Source: DASQZT01 sp963728965
Lineage (GTDB): Bacteria; Acidobacteriota; Terriglobia; Bryobacterales; Bryobacteraceae
Reading direction: 5' to 3'
DNA: 64,000 nt
Assembly (NCBI GenBank): GCA_963728965.1
Contig: CAVSMH010000008.1
Location: forward strand, 248,001-312,000
In this document: positions 33,138 through 42,729 of the stretch, piece after piece
How the letters are laid out: every line of letters begins with the position of its first letter
Position numbering within the stretch: position 1 is the stretch's first letter
Made by a program: the position numbers and the translations under genes
The notes under the pieces: generated by a model
Told to the model about the DNA's origin: nothing
Databases searched by the model: none
Seen by the model: only the letters and a program-made list of their open reading frames with translations

Positions 33138-34396
33138 ACCGGATGATGGTGGAGTTCGCGGGCGATTTCCGCGACGGTGTCGATATCAATCTCGGCGTCG
33201 GTTACGTCAATGAGAAGACCATACCCATCGGCGACCTGACGCGGGCCATGGACGCCGTGGCCGGCGATGGCGTGAAATACCGCCAGGCGTTCAATTACGG
33301 CAACCCGATCGGGTGCGCCAACCTGATTGCGGCGATCCGCCGCTTTCTCGCCTCCCGCAATGTGCGGGGTCTGGATGAAGCCACGCTCGCGCGCCAGTCC
33401 ATGGCCATCGGAGCCTGCGGCGCCACCAGCATTCTCGACGCGCTTGCGGAGGTGCTGCCGGCGGGAATCGTGGTCACCTCGGACCCCAGCTACTACATCT
33501 ACACGAATGCTCTCGAACGGAAAGGGTTTCAGGTGCTCCCCGTTCCCGAGGACGCGGAGGGCATCGATCTGGCCGCGCTCCACCGCAAGCTGGAATCGGA
33601 AGATGCGCGGCGGATCTCGTTCTTCTATACGGTCACGGTGAACAACCCGTCGTGCACCATACTGTCCAACCCGCGGCGCCGCGCCCTGCTCGAGGCGGCA
33701 TCGACGCTCTCGCGCCGCGAGGGACGTCTCATCCCGATCTTCTACGATCTCGCGTATGAACTGCTGCTGCACGATCCCGCCGCCGAGCCCTTCGAATCGG
33801 TACTGTCGGAAGACACGCTGGGGATCGCCTACGAGATCGGCACGCTCTCTAAAGTGCTGGCACCGGGGCTGCGCCTTGGCTATCTGCTCGGCCCCGCCGG
33901 ACCCTTCATGAACGCCGTGGTGCAGAAGACCAGCGACGCCGGCTTCAGCGGGCCTCCTTTTGTACAGGAGATGGCGGGCTACCTGCTGGATACCCATATG
34001 GCGCGCCAGCTTCGCGCGGTCAATAGCGGGTACCGCGAAAAGGCAGTCGCCGTCGGCGAAGGCATTGAGCGCAGCCTGGGGCCGTTCCTGGAATCCTGCC
34101 GCGGCGGCAGCGCCGGGTTCTACTACTACCTGACGTTCCGGGAAGTGGAGACCCACCCGGATTCACCGTTTTTCCGCTTTCTGGCACAGCCGTCCGGGCG
34201 CGGCGAGGCCCGCGTGTTCTACATCCCGGGAGTTTATTGCGTCCATCCGAGCGGCGACCTGGCCCGGGCAGGCAAGCGCCAACTGCGCATTTCGTACGGT
34301 TTCGAGGACGTACCCCGGATCCTTGAAGCGCTCGAGCGGATGCGGCAAGCGGCGGAATACGCTCAGTCCACAGCGGCGGCCGCGGTTTCCGCCTGA
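33083..34396 (+). CDS. PLP-dependent aminotransferase class I/II
   Basis: The 437-residue protein is a fold-type I aminotransferase. The PLP lysine is Lys257 in TLSKVLAPGLRLGY. YDLAYELL carries the Asp-x-x-Tyr pair, and VNNPSCTILS replaces the usual NPTG turn. RQLRISYGFED near the end holds the substrate carboxylate Arg. It resembles 2-aminoadipate/valine-type transaminases, but the substrate cannot be fixed. The ATG at 33083 lies inside the dxs 3' end (55-bp overlap); the next in-frame ATG pair would cut into the domain. Co-transcription with dxs is likely. Confidence 0.86.
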   Translation: MQIHLSDFGRASAQPSPVNRMMVEFAGDFRDGVDINLGVGYVNEKTIPIGDLTRAMDAVAGDGVKYRQAFNYGNPIGCANLIAAIRRFLASRNVRGLDEATLARQSMAIGACGATSILDALAEVLPAGIVVTSDPSYYIYTNALERKGFQVLPVPEDAEGIDLAALHRKLESEDARRISFFYTVTVNNPSCTILSNPRRRALLEAASTLSRREGRLIPIFYDLAYELLLHDPAAEPFESVLSEDTLGIAYEIGTLSKVLAPGLRLGYLLGPAGPFMNAVVQKTSDAGFSGPPFVQEMAGYLLDTHMARQLRAVNSGYREKAVAVGEGIERSLGPFLESCRGGSAGFYYYLTFREVETHPDSPFFRFLAQPSGRGEARVFYIPGVYCVHPSGDLARAGKRQLRISYGFEDVPRILEALERMRQAAEYAQSTAAAAVSA

Positions 34397-34491
34397 GATC
34401 TGCGAAGCTTGCCGAGTCCGACCATGCCGATACCCATCAGCATAGCGGCACTGGCGAAATAGAGATTGCGGATGCCGGCCTTCTGGGCCAC
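34363..34491 (-). CDS. Possible small membrane peptide or C-terminal gene remnant
   Basis: A minus-strand frame from GTG at 34491 encodes about 42 residues with one hydrophobic helix (YFASAAMLMGIGMVGLG) and a basic tail (KLRRS). The frame stays open upstream to the ADOP stop region, so it may be the end of a lost membrane protein. It overlaps the 3' end of the aminotransferase gene. The support is weak. Confidence 0.2.
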   Translation of the reverse strand: MAQKAGIRNLYFASAAMLMGIGMVGLGKLRRSQAETAAAAVD

Positions 34492-34511
34492 CGGGTTCTT
34501 CCGCCGCTCAA

Positions 34512-36935
34512 TTACTCATAGCGCAGCGCTGCGGAAGGCTGAACCTGCATGGCCCGCCGCGCCGGAATGTAGCTGGCGAGAAAGGCCGCGGCCAACAGCA
34601 CCAGGGCCATGGCTGCGAAGGTCAGCGGATCGAACGCGCTGACTTCGTAGAGTTGGCTGCGGAGCCAGCGGCCGCTGGCCACCGATGCGGTCAGCCCGAT
34701 GATCGCGCCCAGCAGTGCCAGTTGGACGCCCTCTCCGACCACCATGCCCAGCACCGCCCGCCGCGAAGCCCCCAGGGCGACACGGATGCCGATTTCCTGG
34801 GTGCGCTGTGTGACCGAGTAGCTGATCACGCCGTAGAGGCCCAGTGCGGCCATCAGCAGCGACACAGTGGCGAAGAAGCCCAGCAACTGGACCACGAAGC
34901 GGCGGGGCGCGAGCGAACTGGCCACCAGGTCTTCCATGCTCTTGATCTGCGCCACCGGCTGGGCGGCATCGGTGGCGTGCACCGCCTCGCGGATGGGCCC
35001 CACCAGGGTGCCTGCGTCGCGCGAGGTCTTGACCGCGATCTGGGTGAGGGGGGCCGCCGCCTGCCACATCGGGTAGTAATAGACGCCCTTGCCGCTATCC
35101 GCCGCCAGGTCGGAGTGGCGCACGTGGCCCACCACGCCAACAATGACGGATGGCCCGCCCGGCGCGCCGCCGACGATGTGGAAGCCGATCGGGTTCTCGC
35201 CCTGCCAGTACTGCCGCGCCAGGTTCTCATCGATGATGGCCACGCGCTGGTTGCCCTCGCGGTCCTGGTCGGTGAAATAGCGGCCCGCCTTCAAAGGAAT
35301 GCTGAGCGCCTGGAAATAGCCCGGCGAGATGCGGCGGACATCCCCGTGCGGGCCTGGATCTCCGGCTCCGGTGGGCTTCTCCAGAATGCGGAACGACGCC
35401 GAGGACTGCCCCCCGCTGAAGGGCAGGGGAAGCCCCAGCGCGACGCTGGTGACGCCGGGAATCGCCGACAGCCGATCGGCCAGCGCCTGGTAGAACGCAA
35501 GCCGTCGCGGGTTGTCCGGATAGCGCGCGCGGGGGAGCGTGAGACCGGCGGTCATCACGCCGTGCGGATCGAAACCGGGGCGGATCTCTTCCACCCGCGC
35601 CAGGCTGCGCAGAAACAGGCCGGCGCCCACCAGCAGCATCAACGCCAGCGCAGTCTCGGAAACCACCAGTGCCGCGCGCAGCCGCTGCCGTCCCCGGCCG
35701 GACATGCCGGAGCGTCCCGTGCCTTTCAGAATCTCGATGGCGTCGAGCTTGCCGATCTGCCAGGCGGGTGCCAGTCCGAACAGCACCGCCGACAGCAGCG
35801 TGGCGATAACGGTGAACAGGAGCACCTGAAGGTCGATTCCCGCGGATAGGCCGGCGGTCGCATTCTCCGGAGCAAGCAGCAGGAGAACGCGCGCTCCGCC
35901 GTAGGCTAACGCCAACCCCGCCATGGCGCCTGCCCCGGCCAGCAGCACGCTCTCCGCCAGCGTCTGCCGCATGAGCCGCCATCGACCCGCGCCCAGCGCG
36001 GTGCGCACGGCAATCTCACGTGCGCGCCCCGAGGTCCGGGCCAGCATGAGGCCGGCAATATTGGAGCAGGCGATGAGCAGCACCAGCCCGACGGCGCCCA
36101 TCAGGATGAGCAGCGGTTTGCGGGTATCGCCGGCGATGAAATCGGTCATGGGCACAGCGAACATGCCCCAGGCGGAATCGGCCGCATACGCGGCGCCGCG
36201 GGTGCCGCTGCGTTTGAGCCGGTCGCCCATCATCTGGATCAGCGCGTTGGCTTTTTCGAACGGCACGCCGGGCCGCATGCGGGCAAAGGCGACGAGCGAC
36301 TCGTTGAAGCGGTTGCCTTCCGCATACGCGTCGCGGGCCAGCCCCAGCGGTACCCAGACGTCGGTTTCCCGCGGCCAGCGGAAATCGGCGCCCATCACGC
36401 CAATGACACGGTAGGGATTCTCGTTCAACGATATGGTTCTTCCCACAATGCCGGGGTCGGCGCCAAAAAGCCGCCGCCAGGTGGCGTAGGCGAGCACGGC
36501 CACCTGGTTGGCATTGGGCTGGTCCTCCCCGGCGGTAAACACGCGCCCGATTTGCGGTTTCGCGCCAAACACGTCGAACCACTCCACCGATGCCATGGCG
36601 CCCTGGAGCCGCTGCGGCGCGTCGCCGCCGGTATAGCTGATATCGCCCAGCCGCACCACCGCGGCGTGCTGGAACGTCTCGCGGCTATCTCGCACATCGG
36701 CAAAATCGGGCACCGAGACGGGAATGCTACTCAGGTTGAGCTTGTCGTACTTGATGCGCACGGCAGCCACGCGGTCGGGGTGGGAGACGCCGGCCGGGTT
36801 GAGCAGGACCTGGTTGACCAGGCTGAATATGGCGGCATTGGCGCCGATGCCGAGGGCGAGCGCGGCGATGGCGGTCAGACCAAATCCGGGGCTGCGGAGC
36901 AGCGTTCGGATGGAAATGCGGAAGTCGTGCAGCAT
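34512..36935 (-). CDS. ADOP family orphan ABC-type permease (2 of 3 intact)
   Basis: The 807-residue protein has the full double MacB/FtsX plan. The N-terminus reads RTLLRSPGFGLTAIAALALG. The first FtsX motif is CSNIAGLMLARTSGRAREIA and the second QRTQEIGIRVALGASRRAVL. It ends RRAMQVQPSAALRYE. GAGGTGA lies 5 nt before the ATG at 36935. No ATPase is nearby. It is divergent from the acid-sugar kinase at 37089 with a 153-bp gap, and convergent with the dxs operon. The role is unknown, as for the other ADOPs. Confidence 0.92.
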   Translation of the reverse strand: MLHDFRISIRTLLRSPGFGLTAIAALALGIGANAAIFSLVNQVLLNPAGVSHPDRVAAVRIKYDKLNLSSIPVSVPDFADVRDSRETFQHAAVVRLGDISYTGGDAPQRLQGAMASVEWFDVFGAKPQIGRVFTAGEDQPNANQVAVLAYATWRRLFGADPGIVGRTISLNENPYRVIGVMGADFRWPRETDVWVPLGLARDAYAEGNRFNESLVAFARMRPGVPFEKANALIQMMGDRLKRSGTRGAAYAADSAWGMFAVPMTDFIAGDTRKPLLILMGAVGLVLLIACSNIAGLMLARTSGRAREIAVRTALGAGRWRLMRQTLAESVLLAGAGAMAGLALAYGGARVLLLLAPENATAGLSAGIDLQVLLFTVIATLLSAVLFGLAPAWQIGKLDAIEILKGTGRSGMSGRGRQRLRAALVVSETALALMLLVGAGLFLRSLARVEEIRPGFDPHGVMTAGLTLPRARYPDNPRRLAFYQALADRLSAIPGVTSVALGLPLPFSGGQSSASFRILEKPTGAGDPGPHGDVRRISPGYFQALSIPLKAGRYFTDQDREGNQRVAIIDENLARQYWQGENPIGFHIVGGAPGGPSVIVGVVGHVRHSDLAADSGKGVYYYPMWQAAAPLTQIAVKTSRDAGTLVGPIREAVHATDAAQPVAQIKSMEDLVASSLAPRRFVVQLLGFFATVSLLMAALGLYGVISYSVTQRTQEIGIRVALGASRRAVLGMVVGEGVQLALLGAIIGLTASVASGRWLRSQLYEVSAFDPLTFAAMALVLLAAAFLASYIPARRAMQVQPSAALRYE

Positions 36936-37088
36936 CGATCACCTCTCACTGGAGCCGCGCCCCCGCGCGCGAGCGGGCCCGCAAACAGCATGGGCTGTGC
37001 TTACTAAATACGTACGCCGCCCGGATTTCGTCTGCAAAAAGTTGCACCCTTCCGCGCGGCGCCGATAAGCTGAGGTTTGAGATCCCAC

Positions 37089-38129
37089 ATGATCGACTGC
37101 CTGATCATCGCGGACGACCTGACGGGCGCGTGCGATGCCGCGGTTCAGTTCGCCATGCGCGGCCGGAGGACGTTCGTCTCGGTCGGGCTCGCCTCGCCGC
37201 CGCCGGGGTCCGCCGCTTTCGCCGTGAGCACCGACAGCCGTGAACTTCCCGCCGAGGACCTGCGGCGCCTGATGGACGAGGTGGCGAGTTGCCTGCCGGC
37301 GCGCCAGGCGGAAATGCTCTTCAAGAAAATCGATTCGACCCTCCGCGGCAACGTCGGCGCGGAAGTGGCGGCGGCGCTGGACGCGTTCGGCTATGACGCG
37401 GCGGTGATCACACCGGCATTTCCCGCGCTGAAGCGGATCGTGGAGGCGGGCTTTCTGCGGGTACTGGCGGAGGAACCGTTTGCGCCCGTGGAGGTCGCTC
37501 GGCGGCTGCGCTGGCAGGGGGCCCAGCCGTGCACGCATGTTCGGCCGGAGGCCGTCGTGGTGGCCATCGAATCGGGTGCGCGGTTCATCTCCGTGGACGC
37601 CATCTGCGATGCGGACCTCGATGCCGTAGTGGCCGCCGGGCTGAGCTCGCGGCGGCGCGTATTGTGGGCCGGCTCCGGGGGGCTGGCCTCGGCCCTTGCC
37701 CGCACCCTGGCACCACTCGCGCGAGAGCCGGGCCCCGCCCGCGAGCCTGTCGGAAAGATCCTGTTCTGCCTGGGGTCGGATCACCCGGTCACGGTGAGGC
37801 AGGAGGAGGAGTTGCGGGCCATGCGTCCCGAGCATCCGATCCTGCGGATCCCGCGCGGGGAGCATACGGTTGCCGAAATCCGCGAACGGGTGGTGCCTGT
37901 GCGGCCCGAGGCGCTGGTGCTCTCCGGAGGCGATACGGCTTCCATGGTCTGCCGTGCCTTCGACGTGGACGGCATCGTCGTGCAGGACGAAATCCTCCCC
38001 GGCATCCCACGCGGCGTCCTGACCGGCGGGACCTATGATGGCCTTCCCGTGGCCACCAAGGCCGGCGGTTTTGGCGAACGGACCTCCCTCATCCAGGTCG
38101 CGGACTTTTTCACATGTCGCAAACTCTAG
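37089..38129 (+). CDS. Four-carbon acid sugar kinase (DUF1537 family)
   Basis: The 346-residue protein begins with CLIIADDLTGACDAAVQF, the N-terminal signature of four-carbon acid sugar kinases. MLFKKIDSTLRGNVG is the substrate-binding motif. The C-terminal nucleotide-binding part has LVLSGGDTASMVCRAF and GVLTGGTYDGLPVATKAGGF. It is somewhat shorter than typical members (~420 residues). These enzymes phosphorylate D-threonate, D-erythronate or similar acids. The ATG at 37089 is favoured over a TTG at 37077. It overlaps the PdxA-type gene by 16 bp, so the two act together: kinase, then oxidation and decarboxylation, to give DHAP. Confidence 0.88.
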   Translation: MIDCLIIADDLTGACDAAVQFAMRGRRTFVSVGLASPPPGSAAFAVSTDSRELPAEDLRRLMDEVASCLPARQAEMLFKKIDSTLRGNVGAEVAAALDAFGYDAAVITPAFPALKRIVEAGFLRVLAEEPFAPVEVARRLRWQGAQPCTHVRPEAVVVAIESGARFISVDAICDADLDAVVAAGLSSRRRVLWAGSGGLASALARTLAPLAREPGPAREPVGKILFCLGSDHPVTVRQEEELRAMRPEHPILRIPRGEHTVAEIRERVVPVRPEALVLSGGDTASMVCRAFDVDGIVVQDEILPGIPRGVLTGGTYDGLPVATKAGGFGERTSLIQVADFFTCRKL

Positions 38130-39076
38130 CCGCACTTCCCACAGTGGCGCTCACCATGGGCGACCCCGCCGGCATCGGCCCGGAGATTGTGCTCAAAGCG
38201 CTCGCCGATTCCGAACTGAAGCCTCTCGCGCGCTGGATCGTGGTTGGCGACGGGGCAGTGCTGGCGCAGGCGGGCCGCATCACGGGCATCCCTTTGGACG
38301 ACGTGCCGATTCACGATACCGGCACGCCCGGCGAGGTCTCGTTCGGACGGCTGGATCCGCGCTACGGTGCGGCGGGCGTGGAGTATGTCCGGATAGCCAC
38401 GGAAATGTGCCTGGACGGCCGCGCCTCCGCCATGGTCACCGCGCCCTTGAACAAAGAGGCCGTGGCCCTTTCGGGAATCCCGTTTTCCGGCCATACCGAG
38501 TACATTGCCGAACTGTGCGGCGCTTCGGAATCGCGCATGCTGCTGGCCAGCGAGCGGCTCTCCACGATTCATGTCACCACCCACGTTCCCCTGCGTGCCG
38601 CGTGCGAGCTCGATACCGAGCGCATCCTGCGCACCATTCAACTGGGCCATGAAGCCATGCGGCTGCTCGGCTTCGATGCGCCGCGCATCGCCGTGTGCGG
38701 CCTCAACCCGCATGCCGGTGAGCACGGCCTCTTCGGAGACGAAGAGCGTTTGATCGTGCCCGCCATTGGCGCCGCCCGCGCCCACGGCATCGCTTGCAGC
38801 GGCCCGCACGCCGGCGACACGGTGTTTCTGCAAGCGTCCCGCGGCGCCTACGACCTTGTCGTCGCCATGTACCACGATCAGGGTCATATCCCGATGAAGT
38901 TGATCGATTTCGACGGCACCGTCAACATTTCCGTGGGGATCCCCATCATCCGCACTTCGGTCGATCACGGCACCGCATTCGATATCGCGGGCAGGAACCT
39001 GGCCAATCCGCGCAGCATGAAGCAGGCCATGCGAATGGCGGCCCGCATGGCCGGGCGGCGCGATCGGTTGGCCTGA
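38114..39076 (+). CDS. PdxA-family dehydrogenase, likely 4-phospho-acid-sugar dehydrogenase (PdxA2 type)
   Basis: The 320-residue protein has the PdxA motifs: LTMGDPAGIGPEIVLKAL at the start, VTAPLNKEA, the metal His in SGHTEYIAEL, and MYHDQGHIPMKLI with the second His. PRIAVCGLNPHAGEHGLFG is also diagnostic. By itself it could be the vitamin B6 enzyme 4-hydroxythreonine-4-phosphate dehydrogenase. Its overlap with a four-carbon acid sugar kinase favours the PdxA2 role: oxidising 4-phospho-D-threonate or -erythronate with NAD to DHAP after loss of CO2. DHAP then meets tpiA. Confidence 0.88.
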   Translation: MSQTLAALPTVALTMGDPAGIGPEIVLKALADSELKPLARWIVVGDGAVLAQAGRITGIPLDDVPIHDTGTPGEVSFGRLDPRYGAAGVEYVRIATEMCLDGRASAMVTAPLNKEAVALSGIPFSGHTEYIAELCGASESRMLLASERLSTIHVTTHVPLRAACELDTERILRTIQLGHEAMRLLGFDAPRIAVCGLNPHAGEHGLFGDEERLIVPAIGAARAHGIACSGPHAGDTVFLQASRGAYDLVVAMYHDQGHIPMKLIDFDGTVNISVGIPIIRTSVDHGTAFDIAGRNLANPRSMKQAMRMAARMAGRRDRLA

Positions 39077-39134
39077 GGCGCGATTTTTTGCGAACTTGCG
39101 CGAGCGCGCGGCGTATTACTCATTTGGAGCACGC

Positions 39135-41603
39135 ATGCCCTCGTATACCACTTCGCTGAAACACGTCCTGCGGCGCCTGGGGCGCTCGCCGATGTTCACG
39201 GCGGTTACGCTGATCACGGTCGCCGCCGGCGTGGGAGCGAACACCGCCATTTTCAGCATTGTCAACGGGGTTTTGCTGAAGCCGCTGCCCTACACCCATG
39301 CCGACCGGCTGGCGGCAGTCTGGCAGACCTCCACCATGGTCAACCTCAAGGACCTGAATGCGTGCCCGGCCACCTATTTCACCTATCGAGAGGAGAACCG
39401 CACCTTCGAGGATTTGGGGTTGTGGCGTTCGGACGATGTGAGCGTCACCGGCATGGGCGAGCCGGAGCAGGTCCACGCGCTGATGGTCACCGACGGCACG
39501 CTTCCCATTCTCGGGCTTCAACCAACACTGGGGCGCTGGTTCACGCGCCGGGACGATACTCCGGGAAGTCCGCAGACGGTCATGCTGGGCTACGGCTACT
39601 GGCAACGAAAATTCGGCGGCGCTCGCTCGGCGATTGGCCGGAGCATCGTGGTGGATGCCGAGCCGCGCGAGATCATCGGCGTGATGCCGCAGCGGTTCCA
39701 TTTCATGAATCGCAAGACCGAACTGATCCTGCCGCTGCGCTTCGAACGCGCCAAAGTCTTCATCGGGAATTTCAGCTACCAGGCATTGACGCGCCTCAAG
39801 CCGGGAGTGACGATCGCACAAGCCAATGCGGATGTGGCCCGCATGATTCCCATCATGCTGCGCAAGTTCCCGCCGGCCCCGGGATTGGATATTAAGATCT
39901 ACGAAGACCTGCACCTGGGTCCCAATGTGCGGCCGCTCAAAAACGACGTGGTCGGCGATGTGGGGAAGGTTCTCTGGGTGCTGATGGGCACGGTCGGGAT
40001 CGTGCTGTTCATCGCGTGCGCCAATGTTGCCAACCTGCTCCTGGTGCGGGCCGAGGGACGGCAGCAGGAACTGGCGATCCGCGCCGCGCTGGGGGCGGGT
40101 CGGGGCCAGATCGCGCGGGAACTGCTGCTCGAAAGCACGGCGCTCGGGCTGGTGGGCGGCGCGCTGGGCGTCGGGGTCGCTTACGGAGTTCTGCGGCTGG
40201 TGCTCGCCTTGGGGCCCTCCAACCTGCCGCGTCTGGACGAAATCGGGATCGACCCTTCCGTGCTGCTGTTCGCGCTCGGCATTTCCCTGGCGTCGGGGCT
40301 GCTGTTCGGACTGGCGCCGGTGTTCAAGTATGCCGGCCCGCGCGTGGGGCTGGCACTGCGCGAAGGCGGCCGGGCGCTCAGCGCCGGCCGGGAACGCCAT
40401 CGCGCGCGCAGCGTGCTGGTCGTGGTACAGGTAGCGCTGGCGCTTGTGCTTTTGATCAGCTCGGGCCTCATGATCCGCACCTTCCAGGCGCTCAACCGCG
40501 TGCAGCCGGGCTTCACGCATCCGGATGAGATTCTGACGTTACGCCTCTCCATACCTTCCAAACAGGCGCCGCAGGCCGAGCACGTGGTGCGGACATACCA
40601 GGAAATCATGCGCCGGATCCAGGCGCTGCCGGGCGTGCAATCGGTTGCCCTGACGAACTCGATCACTATGGATGGCAACGACAACAACGACCCCATCTTT
40701 CCCGAAGACCGGCCTTATACTCAGGGTCGGATTCCGCCGTTGCGCCGGTTCAAAACGGTGGTGCCCGGGGTATTCCAAACCATGGGTAACCCAGTGCTTG
40801 CGGGGCGTGATTTCACCTGGACCGATATCTACGAAAAGCGCATGGTGGTGATGGTTTCCGAAAACCTGGCGCGGGAATACTGGCACACCCCGGCGGCGGC
40901 GGTTGGAAAACGGATCCGTGAAAACCCAAAGGGTCCGTGGCGCGAAATCATCGGCGTAGCCGGGAACGAGCGGGACAACGGCGTGAGCCGGCCGGCTCCA
41001 ACCATCGTATACTGGCCGATGCTGATCAAGGATTTCTGGGGCGACGAAACCTGGGTGCAGCATACCATGGCCTTCGCCATCCGCAGCCGGCGCGCCGGCA
41101 CGGCCGAGTTCACGAAAGAAGTCCGCCGGGCCGTGTGGGCGGGAAACCCCGATCTCCCCATCTACGATCTGCGCACGGTGCAGGAAATCTACGACAAATC
41201 GATGGCGCGGACCTCGTTCACGCTGGTGATGCTGGCCATTGCCGGAGGCATGGCTATGCTGCTCGGGATCGTCGGAATCTACGGTGTGATCTCCTATTCG
41301 GTATCGCAACGGACGCGCGAAATCGGCATTCGCATCGCGCTGGGCGCGCCGCAGGGTCGCGTAACGCAGATGTTCGTTCGCCATGGCTTTGTGTTGGCTG
41401 TGATCGGAGTGGCCGCGGGCGTGGCGGCGGCGGCCGGCCTCACGCGGCTGATGTCGGCCCTGCTCTTCGAAGTGAAGCCGATCGATCCGGTCACCTATTG
41501 TGTGGTGCCGCTGGTGCTCGCCGCCGCGGTATTGCTGGCGAGCTACATTCCGGCGCGCCGCGCCACGGCGATTGCGCCGGCCGACGCGCTGCGCGCGGAG
41601 TAG
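39135..41603 (+). CDS. ADOP family orphan ABC-type permease (3 of 3 intact)
   Basis: The 822-residue protein has two MacB/FtsX modules. The N-terminus reads RRLGRSPMFTAVTLITVAAG. The first FtsX core is CANVANLLLVRAEGRQQELA, and the second QRTREIGIRIALGAPQGRVT. It ends PARRATAIAPADALRAE. The ATG at 39135 is chosen over 39096 because GGAG lies 8 nt upstream and the family N-terminus follows. It is only 58 bp after the PdxA-type gene, so read-through is possible. It ends 125 bp before the PmoA/DUF6807 gene. No ATPase is nearby. Confidence 0.92.
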   Translation: MPSYTTSLKHVLRRLGRSPMFTAVTLITVAAGVGANTAIFSIVNGVLLKPLPYTHADRLAAVWQTSTMVNLKDLNACPATYFTYREENRTFEDLGLWRSDDVSVTGMGEPEQVHALMVTDGTLPILGLQPTLGRWFTRRDDTPGSPQTVMLGYGYWQRKFGGARSAIGRSIVVDAEPREIIGVMPQRFHFMNRKTELILPLRFERAKVFIGNFSYQALTRLKPGVTIAQANADVARMIPIMLRKFPPAPGLDIKIYEDLHLGPNVRPLKNDVVGDVGKVLWVLMGTVGIVLFIACANVANLLLVRAEGRQQELAIRAALGAGRGQIARELLLESTALGLVGGALGVGVAYGVLRLVLALGPSNLPRLDEIGIDPSVLLFALGISLASGLLFGLAPVFKYAGPRVGLALREGGRALSAGRERHRARSVLVVVQVALALVLLISSGLMIRTFQALNRVQPGFTHPDEILTLRLSIPSKQAPQAEHVVRTYQEIMRRIQALPGVQSVALTNSITMDGNDNNDPIFPEDRPYTQGRIPPLRRFKTVVPGVFQTMGNPVLAGRDFTWTDIYEKRMVVMVSENLAREYWHTPAAAVGKRIRENPKGPWREIIGVAGNERDNGVSRPAPTIVYWPMLIKDFWGDETWVQHTMAFAIRSRRAGTAEFTKEVRRAVWAGNPDLPIYDLRTVQEIYDKSMARTSFTLVMLAIAGGMAMLLGIVGIYGVISYSVSQRTREIGIRIALGAPQGRVTQMFVRHGFVLAVIGVAAGVAAAAGLTRLMSALLFEVKPIDPVTYCVVPLVLAAAVLLASYIPARRATAIAPADALRAE

Positions 41604-41713
41604 CTCAACAGACCGCACGAAGGGTATATTCAGGAAGGCAGGCCACCTTCTCGAGTTGACCGGAGACGTGCCCGGCTCCCTCGGACAGGGCAGACTTCCC
41701 GGCCCGTTAACGG

Positions 41714-41719
41714 TAAGAT
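41714..41719 (+). promoter_or_regulatory. -10 box (TAAGAT) of the PmoA/DUF6807 gene
   Basis: TAAGAT ends 8 nt before the ATG at 41728, so the leader would be 1-2 nt. Confidence 0.45.
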
Positions 41720-41727
41720 AGCAGTGA

Positions 41728-42699
41728 ATGAAGACTGCCCTTTTGCTGCTCGTTGGCGTGGTTTCGGCAGTTTCGCCGATCCGCGCGCAGGTCAGGATCA
41801 CGCCCGACGCCCAGAAGATTCCGGTGGAGATCAACGGCAAACCGTTTACCGGTTTCTATGTGGCGGGGCCCGATGTCGTCAAGCCCTTTCTGTTTCCGGT
41901 GCGCGCCGCCTCAGGAACCTACGTGACCCGCATGTGGCCGATCGAGAAAGTGGCTGAAGAGGAGAAAACGCAAAAGGACCACCCCCACCAGCGCGGTGTG
42001 TGGTTCGCGCATGCCAGCGTGAATCACCTCGATTTCTGGAACATCGCCCCGCTGAACCAGTCGCCCTACAACCGGCCCGACCGCGGCAAAATCGTCCTGG
42101 TCAAACTGGGCGAAATCAAGAGCGGTAAGGACCGCGGGTCGATCGCCGCGACCTTCGACTGGAACGATCATGACGGGAACAAACTGCTCACCGAGTCGCG
42201 CCTGACCACGTTCTACGCGGACCCGGCACTGCGCATCGTGGACTTCGATCTGACCCTGACCGCCGCGCAGAAAGTAGTGTTCGGCGACGAAAAAGACGGC
42301 TTCTTCGGCATTCGGTTGCGACCCGTGCTTCAGGAGCAGGGCGGCACGGGCCACATCACCAACGCCGATGGCCAGGTGGGAGAGAAGCAGGTCTGGGGCA
42401 AGCCGTCGAACTGGTGCGACTACTCCGGCGAAATTCTCGGCGAGAAGGTCGGAATCGCGATCCTGGATCATCCCGGAAACCCGCGCCACCCGGAGCGCTG
42501 GCACGTGCGGGGCTACGGGCTGTTCGCGGTAAATCCGTTCGGCTTGGCTGCATTCACTAACGACCGGTCGCAGAACGGCTCGCTAACGCTTGAACCTGGG
42601 CAGAGCCTTCACTTCCGCTACCGCATGATCGTACATCCGGGCGATGCCGCGTCCGCCAATATCGCCTCCCTCTGGGACAAGTACTCCGCCGCCAGGTAG
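41728..42699 (+). CDS. Secreted PmoA/DUF6807 family protein
   Basis: The 323-residue protein has a signal peptide (MKTALLLLVGVVSAVSPIRA) and one beta-sandwich domain of the PmoA-like DUF6807 family. Family landmarks are KDHPHQRGVWFAHASVN near residue 90, GFFGIRLRPVLQ, KPSNWCDYSGEI and the C-terminal GQSLHFRYRMIVHPG. The family name is historical; these are not methane monooxygenase subunits. In Acidobacteria and Planctomycetes they occur near sugar-acid or glycan genes. The function is unknown. The decayed ADOP begins just downstream on the other strand. Confidence 0.86.
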   Translation: MKTALLLLVGVVSAVSPIRAQVRITPDAQKIPVEINGKPFTGFYVAGPDVVKPFLFPVRAASGTYVTRMWPIEKVAEEEKTQKDHPHQRGVWFAHASVNHLDFWNIAPLNQSPYNRPDRGKIVLVKLGEIKSGKDRGSIAATFDWNDHDGNKLLTESRLTTFYADPALRIVDFDLTLTAAQKVVFGDEKDGFFGIRLRPVLQEQGGTGHITNADGQVGEKQVWGKPSNWCDYSGEILGEKVGIAILDHPGNPRHPERWHVRGYGLFAVNPFGLAAFTNDRSQNGSLTLEPGQSLHFRYRMIVHPGDAASANIASLWDKYSAAR

Positions 42700-42729
42700 G
42701 CCGTCGGCTATCCCTCTGGTAGCGCCGCG

